DNA of 8,229 bases from Euryarchaeota archaeon TMED117 (lineage in GTDB: Archaea; Thermoplasmatota; Poseidoniia; Poseidoniales; Poseidoniaceae). The stretch lies in NCBI GenBank assembly GCA_002171315.2, contig NHFS02000054.1:3424-11652 (forward strand), read 5' to 3'. The notes beneath the pieces are model-generated. The model was not told where the DNA came from. It searched no databases and was given only the letters and a program-made list of their open reading frames with translations. A program made the translations under genes and the position numbers. Below, piece by piece: positions 1-5,517 of the stretch. Each line of letters opens with the position of its first letter. Position 1 is the stretch's first letter.

Positions 1-855
1 GGATTGATTGCTGTTCATGCTGAAGATGAAGATCGAATGAATGAACGTAAGAAAATGATCGATGGACGTACAGATATGGAAGCACATGCTGAATGGAGAG
101 ATGATCAAACTGCACTTATTGCTACAAAGCGAGCGGTTGGATATGCACAAGCGAGTGGACATCGATTGCATGTTCTTCACCTTACCTCAGGAATCGAAGC
201 AGATTGGCTCCATGGATTAACATCACTCACTGGAACAGATGGTGAAGCACACATCACAACTGAGGTACTACCACAACACCTTACCTTCGATGAACGTGAT
301 GTCGCTGAGCGTGGTACTCGTTTGAAAATGAATCCTCCGATTCGATATCAAATCGATAAAGAAACATTGTGGAAGAGGCTTCATGATGATACAATCGCAT
401 GTATTGCAACAGATCATGCCCCTCATACGCTCGAAAACAAAGCAAAAGGTTTCCCGAAAGCGCACAGTGGAATGCCTGGGGTTGAAACCTCACTCCCTGT
501 CATGCTAACGCACGCTTCAAGAGGTGCTTGCACCGTTGAACAAGTCGTTAAGTGGATGTCTTTGAATGTAGCCGAGTGCTACGGAATGATCGGAAAAGGA
601 AGACTCGAACAAGGCTATGATGGAGATGTAACACTCGTTGACATGACAAAAGAAATTATGGTCGAAGATCAAAACACTTGGTCCACAGTCGGTTGGAATC
701 CATTCAGCGGACTCAAATTGGTAGGTTGGCCCGTTCTTACCGTCGTGGGAGGAACACCTGTGTTTGAAAGAACGGACTCAACTGGAGTAAAAGGAAAAAT
801 ACTGGTTGAAGAGGGGCAAACTGGCTCGCCTCTCCTGATGACCCCTTGGAATTGA
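1..855 (+). CDS. pyrC: Dihydroorotase, class I (5' end outside window)
   Basis: Catalyses the reversible cyclisation of carbamoyl-aspartate to dihydroorotate, the third step of pyrimidine synthesis, in the cytoplasm. The frame is open from base 1 (first codon Gly), so the TTG at 4 is internal. 284 codons remain of a usual 420-450. Numbering from base 1, I see HAED at 6-9 (H6 is a likely zinc ligand), HVLHLTS at 57-63 (H60 the next ligand), the substrate-binding NPPIR at 111-115 and TDHAPH at 137-142 (D138 is the catalytic Asp). The spacing H6-H60-D138 fits class I enzymes. The C-terminal strand WNPFSG...GWPVLTVVGG is the usual end of the fold. The N-terminal HxH pair lies in the missing part. 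Allantoinase or hydantoinase relatives share the fold, but NPPIR plus TDHAPH favours dihydroorotase. No other pyrimidine gene is visible beside it. Confidence 0.92.
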   Translation, partial: GLIAVHAEDEDRMNERKKMIDGRTDMEAHAEWRDDQTALIATKRAVGYAQASGHRLHVLHLTSGIEADWLHGLTSLTGTDGEAHITTEVLPQHLTFDERDVAERGTRLKMNPPIRYQIDKETLWKRLHDDTIACIATDHAPHTLENKAKGFPKAHSGMPGVETSLPVMLTHASRGACTVEQVVKWMSLNVAECYGMIGKGRLEQGYDGDVTLVDMTKEIMVEDQNTWSTVGWNPFSGLKLVGWPVLTVVGGTPVFERTDSTGVKGKILVEEGQTGSPLLMTPWN

Positions 856-870
856 TATTATTCGGGGCCC

Positions 871-880
871 ATTATAGAAT
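871..880 (+). promoter_or_regulatory. Possible archaeal TATA box for the small membrane protein gene
   Basis: ATTATAGAAT is centred about 20-25 bases before the ATG at 896, in a 40-base gap after the dihydroorotase stop. There is no Shine-Dalgarno-like purine run before that ATG. The spacing fits an archaeal promoter giving a leaderless or nearly leaderless transcript. The site is short and AT-rich by chance is possible, so this is a weak call. Confidence 0.3.
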
Positions 881-895
881 ACACTTAATTACTCT

Positions 896-1219
896 ATGAA
901 CTATTTCAGTATGAGTGTTATGAGTAGCATGGAAGAACAACTTGGAAAAGGATATCAACAAATGATAATTGGATTAATTGTATTTATTGCAGGTGCAATT
1001 TGGGGTGGAATGCAGGCCACAGAAGGCATGGTAGCAGAAGATGTATACTGGCCTGCTGTGATGATGTTGTCTGGAGCAATGGTCGCATTGCTTGGGACAA
1101 CATTTGGTACAGACCACGAAGATGATCGAAGCAACGATCTTGGTGATGCAATTAATGAACTAACAGATCGCATTAACAGACTTGTTGGCTCATCTTCTAA
1201 AGAAGATCAAGAAGAATAA
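896..1219 (+). CDS. Small membrane protein with two predicted helices, unknown function
   Basis: A 107-residue protein that I do not recognise. Residues about 22-40 (MIIGLIVFIAGAIWGG region) and about 50-70 (WPAVMMLSGAMVALLG region) are hydrophobic enough to be two membrane helices joined by a short acidic loop. The last 35 residues are charged (HEDDRSNDLGDAINELTDRI), likely an amphipathic or short coiled-coil helix, ending in an acidic tail. Both ends are probably on the same side of the membrane. Met codons at 896, 911, 920 and 929 are all possible starts; 896 is chosen because it is the longest and a TATA-like site sits at suitable spacing. The stop codon at 1217-1219 touches the stop codon of the convergent carboxypeptidase gene. 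It may be co-transcribed with the dihydroorotase gene, but no functional link is visible. Confidence 0.72.
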   Translation: MNYFSMSVMSSMEEQLGKGYQQMIIGLIVFIAGAIWGGMQATEGMVAEDVYWPAVMMLSGAMVALLGTTFGTDHEDDRSNDLGDAINELTDRINRLVGSSSKEDQEE

Positions 1220-2716
1220 TCAGAGAGAATATATTTCTCCGTATTTTTCTTCAACATATCGAAGAAAGGCGTCTGAGGAAGGAGGAGCACCTGTTGCTTC
1301 TTCTATGAGATCTGCTGGCAATAAAGCACTGCCTCTCTTGTGGATTTTAGCCCTCAGCCATTCAAGCATTTCAGACCAATCTCCTGATGAGATGTGGTCG
1401 TTAATCGACCCTAGATCCAAACTCATTGCTTCAAGCAACTGGGCAGCATACAAGTTTCCAAGCGTATACGTTGGGAAGTATCCAAACGCTGCCATAGACC
1501 AGTGAATGTCTTGGAGACAGCCAAGAGTATCGCTAGGAACAGTGATACCAAACCACTCAGAGATCATTGAATTCCATAACTCAGGTAACTGATTAAGCGG
1601 AAAATCTTCATTGAAAATTTTCTTTTCAATCTCGTATCGTAACATAACATGAAGATTGTATGTCACTTCATCTGCCTCTACACGAATAAATCCTGGTTCC
1701 ACACAATTGGCAATTCTGTTCAGAGTAGGTGAATCCCAAGATGGAGCATCAGGGAATGCTTCTCTGAACCATGGCATGGCAACATCCCAGAATTCAGGAG
1801 TTCTACCGATTTGATTTTCCCATAACCTCGATTGTGATTCATGGACACCGAGTGAAACTGCATCACCTCTTGGAGTGTATTGATGAGTTTCATCGAGCCC
1901 TTGTTCATACAATGCATGCCCAGTCTCATGCATGACAGCATAGAGGCAAGAAAATGGATCAAGTTCGTCATAACGTGTTGTGAATCGTGTATCTCCTGGC
2001 CAAATTCCTGCTGAAAAGGGGTGCGTAGATGCATCCATACGTCCTGCTGCAAAGTCAAATCCCATTCTCTCGCTTACCTTGATACAGAATTCTTCTTGAG
2101 ATTTTACTGAAAAGGTCATACCTTCTGGCAAGGTTGGATCTGGATTGGTCTTCTTTGCATCCATTATACGATGAAGAAGTGGAACAAGGCGTTGCTTCAA
2201 ACCGTCAAAAAGGGGATCATAATCTTCAACGGTCATTCCTGATTCATATTCATCAAGAAGAGCATCGTAGGGTGTCCCCTCGTATCCATATGCTTCGATC
2301 TTTTTACGCGTCAAGGATACGAGTGTTTCGAGATGTGGTAGGAATGCAGAAAAATCTGAATTTGAACGAGCATTCTGCCAGGCTACAAGTGCTTCACTTC
2401 TTGCTTGAGCGAATGATGATACAAAATCCGACGAGAGTTTTGTTGCCTTATCGTATCGCTTTCGAAATTCTCGAACATTCGCTTGTTCAGATTCATCTAA
2501 ATCATTTCGATTCTCAACCTTTTCCAAGATTTCACCCATCTTTGGGTCGATGACCCTTTCATGAGCGAGTGCAGCTAACCAAGCCATAATTTCCCCTCTG
2601 GATTTTGCTCCTTTTTCCGGCATCAGTGTTTCTTGATCCCAGCCTAAATGGCCTTGGATGCTACCTATTCGATGAATGTCTTTGATTCGTTGAAGAAACT
2701 CGTCTTTTTCGCTCAT
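1220..2716 (-). CDS. M32 (Taq-type) metallocarboxypeptidase
   Basis: A cytoplasmic zinc/cobalt-type carboxypeptidase that removes residues one at a time from peptide C-termini, in general peptide turnover. At 498 residues it has the normal family length. All M32 signatures are visible in order: HPF at 232-234, DTRFT at 242-246, HETGH at 263-267 (the HExxH site; H263 and H267 bind metal, E264 is catalytic), HESQS at 292-296 (E293 third ligand), IRVEAD at 344-349 and QDIHW at 402-406. There is no signal peptide. The ATG at 2714-2716 is followed by a helical N-terminus typical of the family (GWDQETLMP at 25-33). No Shine-Dalgarno sequence precedes it. It is divergent from the M29-like gene across 78 bases, so the two peptidase-family genes could share a control region. 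The protein looks intact and active. Confidence 0.95.
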   Translation of the reverse strand: MSEKDEFLQRIKDIHRIGSIQGHLGWDQETLMPEKGAKSRGEIMAWLAALAHERVIDPKMGEILEKVENRNDLDESEQANVREFRKRYDKATKLSSDFVSSFAQARSEALVAWQNARSNSDFSAFLPHLETLVSLTRKKIEAYGYEGTPYDALLDEYESGMTVEDYDPLFDGLKQRLVPLLHRIMDAKKTNPDPTLPEGMTFSVKSQEEFCIKVSERMGFDFAAGRMDASTHPFSAGIWPGDTRFTTRYDELDPFSCLYAVMHETGHALYEQGLDETHQYTPRGDAVSLGVHESQSRLWENQIGRTPEFWDVAMPWFREAFPDAPSWDSPTLNRIANCVEPGFIRVEADEVTYNLHVMLRYEIEKKIFNEDFPLNQLPELWNSMISEWFGITVPSDTLGCLQDIHWSMAAFGYFPTYTLGNLYAAQLLEAMSLDLGSINDHISSGDWSEMLEWLRAKIHKRGSALLPADLIEEATGAPPSSDAFLRYVEEKYGEIYSL

Positions 2717-2794
2717 GGTTCAACCACTACATGACTTCTTCATCAAGACTCGTATGGGAAATGTTGGTTTTGCAAAGCCACACATTCAATATGG
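2717..2794. promoter_or_regulatory. Divergent intergenic region, presumed two promoters
   Basis: By gene arrangement, this 78-base gap must hold the start signals of both the M32 carboxypeptidase gene (-) and the M29-like gene (+). I see no convincing TATA box, palindrome or Shine-Dalgarno sequence on either strand. Only the arrangement supports this entry. Confidence 0.35.
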
Positions 2795-3943
2795 ATGAGT
2801 ATATGGGAATACATGGTGCTTCCATCCGACGGGAAAGTTAAGGATGAGAAATCATCCAATGCTGATGTCGATGAAGACATCGATGCGCTTCTCAACGAAG
2901 ACCAACATGAACCAGATCAAAATGTTAACACAATTTCTGAAGATATGTCAGAGGAAGAAAAACTGAAAGCAATCTCTGATCGAGTTGTTCAAACTTCAAT
3001 GGATATACGACGCGGAGAGAATGTGTTAATCGTCTGCGATCCAACAACAGCAGAAATCGGTCAGTCATTGCATGAAGCTACCCAACAACGATCAGATAGA
3101 GTTCTACTCGTTGTCATGCCAAAATCAAGGCACCACGGAGAAGAACCTCCTAGCCCCGTTGCATCTCTCATGCGACAGCAACAAGTTGTCATTGCTCCAA
3201 CAAAGTATTCTCTTACCCATACTCGTGCTGTTCGGCAAGCGGTCAGAGATGGTGCGAGAGTTGCAACAATGCCGGGTATGAACATCGAACTGTATACGGA
3301 AGGTGGCATGACTGCTAATTTCCAAGAAGTAAAACGAAGAATCTCAAACATTGGGACGATATTGAGACGAAGAAGAATCATCAATGTCAAATCTGAATCA
3401 GGGACTGATGTCACATTTGAAGTGAGTTGGAGAGATTGGAAACTCGACGATAATGGAATTTGTAATCGGCCAAGAATGCTGATGAATTTACCTGCAGGAA
3501 AGGTGTTCGTTCTTCCAAAAGAGGGGACAATGAATGGTACCATTGTTATCGATGGATCTTGGGACTCAACACTTATCGATGAGCCCATTGAATTTGTTAT
3601 CGAAAATGGAACTGTAATCGACGTAAAAGGTGGTATTCTCGCTGCAAATATTCGCCAGTCATTCGGAGAAGTAGCTAAGAAACTCAAATCGAAAGATCGT
3701 GAAAATGTTTGGACTGTTGCCGAATTCGGCTTTGGGATGAATCCAAATGCGCGCCTTGTTGGAAATGTTTTGGAAGATGAGAAACGGCTCGGTAGTTGTT
3801 ATTTCTCAATCGGAGACAATTCCCGATTAGGTGGGAATTCGAACGTAGGAATTCACATCTCAGGCGTATTAGCAGAACCTTCAGTTTGGTTAGATGATAC
3901 CTGTATTACCGAATCAGGCGTCTTTCTTCCAAGTAATGATTAG
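2795..3943 (+). CDS. M29/COG2309 aminopeptidase-like protein with altered metal site
   Basis: Resembles the archaeal leucyl aminopeptidase (aminopeptidase T, M29) family, cytoplasmic metal-dependent enzymes trimming peptide N-termini. The family pattern is clear: NLPAGxVFVxP at 231-241, NGTIVIDGS at 247-255, AEFGFGMNP at 309-317, GNVLEDEKxLG at 323-333, IGDN at 339-342, GIHISGV at 352-358. From memory the family has Glu in LPAGEVF, Glu in AE(F/L)G, His in the GTxHIAxG motif and His plus Asp in IHLDG. Here these are K236, E310, Y336, H354 and S356, so only two of five are kept. Catalysis may be lost or changed. Residues about 12-55 form an acidic, low-complexity extension (DVDEDIDALLNED) that family members usually lack. 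The ATG at 2795 is the first in frame; M7 and M51 are alternatives, and M51 would give a family-like start. Its stop overlaps the convergent EF-hand gene. Confidence 0.8.
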   Translation: MSIWEYMVLPSDGKVKDEKSSNADVDEDIDALLNEDQHEPDQNVNTISEDMSEEEKLKAISDRVVQTSMDIRRGENVLIVCDPTTAEIGQSLHEATQQRSDRVLLVVMPKSRHHGEEPPSPVASLMRQQQVVIAPTKYSLTHTRAVRQAVRDGARVATMPGMNIELYTEGGMTANFQEVKRRISNIGTILRRRRIINVKSESGTDVTFEVSWRDWKLDDNGICNRPRMLMNLPAGKVFVLPKEGTMNGTIVIDGSWDSTLIDEPIEFVIENGTVIDVKGGILAANIRQSFGEVAKKLKSKDRENVWTVAEFGFGMNPNARLVGNVLEDEKRLGSCYFSIGDNSRLGGNSNVGIHISGVLAEPSVWLDDTCITESGVFLPSND

Positions 3944-5466
3944 CGATGTGCACTCGTATTCATATTACCACATATTGGGCAGAATCTCCAATATGGATCA
4001 AGACCAATACCACATCCTCTACAATGAATGCCTGACCGAATTGTCGGTTGGATATTCATTCCAGGTTGCTGTTGCATAGGTTGTTGCTGCATAGGTTGTT
4101 GCTGCATAGGTTGTTGCTGAATCGGCTGTTGTTGAACTGGTTGCTGTTGCCATCCAGCCTGAGGTGCTTGAATACCAGGAGATGGTGCTGCCGGTTGCTG
4201 CTTCTGAATTGGGCGACGAACCGGAGCAACTGGCCGAGGAAGACTCGACATTGTTTGTGCAGCCTCAGATGAAACAAACTCACTAAGCGTAACTTCGCCA
4301 TCTCCGTCAGCATCTGCAGCTTTGTGGAGTTCTTCTGCTGCATCAAGAGGAAGATTCGCTGCAACGGCTAATTCTTCAACAGATAATGCTCCAGATTCGT
4401 CAACATCTGCTGCGATAAATCGTTCAGCATCACTGACCCATTCTTCTTCTGGTTCCTCAACAATAGGTTCCTCAACAATAGGTTCCTCAACAATAGGTTG
4501 CTCAACAATCGGTTCCTCAACAACCACTTCTTCGACAACAGGTTGCTGAATCACTTCTTCTACCTCTGGGATTAATTCTGTTCCAAAGGCTCCAGAAAAT
4601 GCATCTTGAGTAGCAAGATCAGCCTCAATATCATTCTTTGGAGATTCTTCATTTGCAACTGATGTTTCAATAGAAGGGAGTGGAACTGAGGTGGAAGGTT
4701 TTTCTGCTTCAACTGTTTTTGGAAGAGGTACCGATTCTGAAGTCGGCAAAGGGACTGAAACGGGTTCTTCTGGAGATTGTTGTTCCACCGGAGCAGGTTT
4801 TTCAGGTTTAGAAACTGGCTCGGGTTTCTTCTCCGGGACGGGCATTGCCAATCCAGCCTCAAGGGTTGCAGGTTCTGCACCTGGACTTGCAAGAAGTGCG
4901 ATAGGAAGTGCATGACCTGCAACATCAAGGGAAGATGTTGACTCAGATGCAAGAGTTTGAATTTTCTCGAGATTCGCCGACGGGTTTGCCATCATATCTT
5001 GAATTGATGAAAGATAACGGTCAACTTCAGACTCCCCTCCAGTTGAATACCCAATTGCTAGTATTTTCAAAAATTGCATAGGATCGAAAAGTACAGATAT
5101 GGACTCAATTACTTCTTCGGTTGCAAGAGGGTGTGCTGAATTTGTTGATCCTGTCGAATCTTGCTGGCCTGCAAAAACCAGCATAGGGTCAGGAAGAGAC
5201 ATAAGATTCAGATGGCCAAAAATGAGGAAATATATTTCTCCACCTTCGCACTGAAGACGCTCGCTTGCTGCTTCGAAATTAAATTCACCAGGTTGTAAAA
5301 CCACATCAGAAAGATGTTCTAGAGTCTTGGATAGGGCCTGTTTAGAATCCATCTCCATGAGTTGTTGAAGAACGTCGGAAGACTTTGTTACGCCGAAATA
5401 TGCAGCTGCATCATCGACATCAATCCCTTCGGGAAGAGAGGCTCCTTCTGGTACTCCTTCTGACAT
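3940..5466 (-). CDS. Soluble mosaic protein: unknown N-domain, EF-hand pair, zinc ribbon
   Basis: I do not recognise the whole 508-residue protein. Residues 1-195 look folded but match no family I know, with no signal peptide or clear membrane helix (76-100 is only moderately hydrophobic). Residues 196-315 are a Pro/Glu/Ser-rich linker. Five VEEPI-type units follow at 316-340. Two EF-hand loops come next: D354, D356, S358, S362, E365 and D385, D387, D389, E391, T393, E396; the second (DADGDGEVTLSE) is near ideal, so calcium binding is likely. A Pro-rich stretch and six QQQPx units (440-469) lead to a zinc ribbon, C482xxC485...C496xxC499, at the very C-terminus. The protein probably acts in the cytoplasm. 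It lies 51 bases after the TSP3 surface protein gene on the same strand and is probably co-transcribed. The role is unknown; a calcium-responsive adaptor is a guess. Confidence 0.85.
   Translation of the reverse strand: MSEGVPEGASLPEGIDVDDAAAYFGVTKSSDVLQQLMEMDSKQALSKTLEHLSDVVLQPGEFNFEAASERLQCEGGEIYFLIFGHLNLMSLPDPMLVFAGQQDSTGSTNSAHPLATEEVIESISVLFDPMQFLKILAIGYSTGGESEVDRYLSSIQDMMANPSANLEKIQTLASESTSSLDVAGHALPIALLASPGAEPATLEAGLAMPVPEKKPEPVSKPEKPAPVEQQSPEEPVSVPLPTSESVPLPKTVEAEKPSTSVPLPSIETSVANEESPKNDIEADLATQDAFSGAFGTELIPEVEEVIQQPVVEEVVVEEPIVEQPIVEEPIVEEPIVEEPEEEWVSDAERFIAADVDESGALSVEELAVAANLPLDAAEELHKAADADGDGEVTLSEFVSSEAAQTMSSLPRPVAPVRRPIQKQQPAAPSPGIQAPQAGWQQQPVQQQPIQQQPMQQQPMQQQPMQQQPGMNIQPTIRSGIHCRGCGIGLDPYWRFCPICGNMNTSAHR
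4060..4149 (-). repeat. Six tandem 15-base units coding QQQPx
   Basis: Six codon-phased 15-base units encode QQQPV, QQQPI, three QQQPM and QQQPG at residues 440-469 of the EF-hand/zinc-ribbon protein. The middle units are nearly identical in DNA (AGGTTGTTGCTGCAT on the + strand), the outer ones have diverged. This suggests recent growth by slippage. It forms a flexible spacer before the zinc ribbon. Confidence 0.9.
4447..4521 (-). repeat. Five tandem 15-base units coding VEEPI
   Basis: Five codon-phased 15-base units encode VEEPI, VEQPI, VEEPI, VEEPI and VEEPE at residues 316-340. The DNA unit on the + strand is GGTTCCTCAACAATA, with three almost identical copies. It forms a stiff acidic spacer just before the EF-hand pair. 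Confidence 0.9.
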
Positions 5467-5480
5467 ATTTTCCCCCCTTC
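5467..5480 (-). promoter_or_regulatory. G-rich run, possible ribosome binding site
   Basis: On the - strand GAAGGGGGGAAAAT directly precedes the ATG at 5464-5466. It is not a clean GGAGG but is the only purine-rich run before any start in the window. Its position in a 51-base gap within a likely two-gene unit fits the archaeal habit of using Shine-Dalgarno sites mainly for internal operon genes. Confidence 0.35.
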
Positions 5481-5517
5481 GATTTGCCCAACCTCGTCAT
5501 GTTTTTGAGTCTACTGA

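Noticed and set aside
4..6. TTG as start codon of the dihydroorotase
   Set aside because: The family needs about 150 more N-terminal residues including the HxH zinc pair, and the frame is open to base 1; this is an internal codon.
1182..1505. Open frame on the + strand, 107 codons, overlapping the junction at 1219/1220
   Set aside because: It overlaps two better-supported genes in another frame or strand, and its product looks random.
3061..3687. Open frame on the - strand, 208 codons
   Set aside because: It lies wholly within the M29-like gene, whose motifs prove the coding strand; the product has no recognisable pattern.
4060..4521. CRISPR-like or other regularly spaced repeat array
   Set aside because: The units are 15 bases, directly adjacent without spacers, in codon phase and inside a coding gene.
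5481..5517. Transcription terminator between the TSP3 and EF-hand genes
   Set aside because: The - strand here has no T-run or hairpin; the only homopolymer is a short A-run, so co-transcription is more likely.
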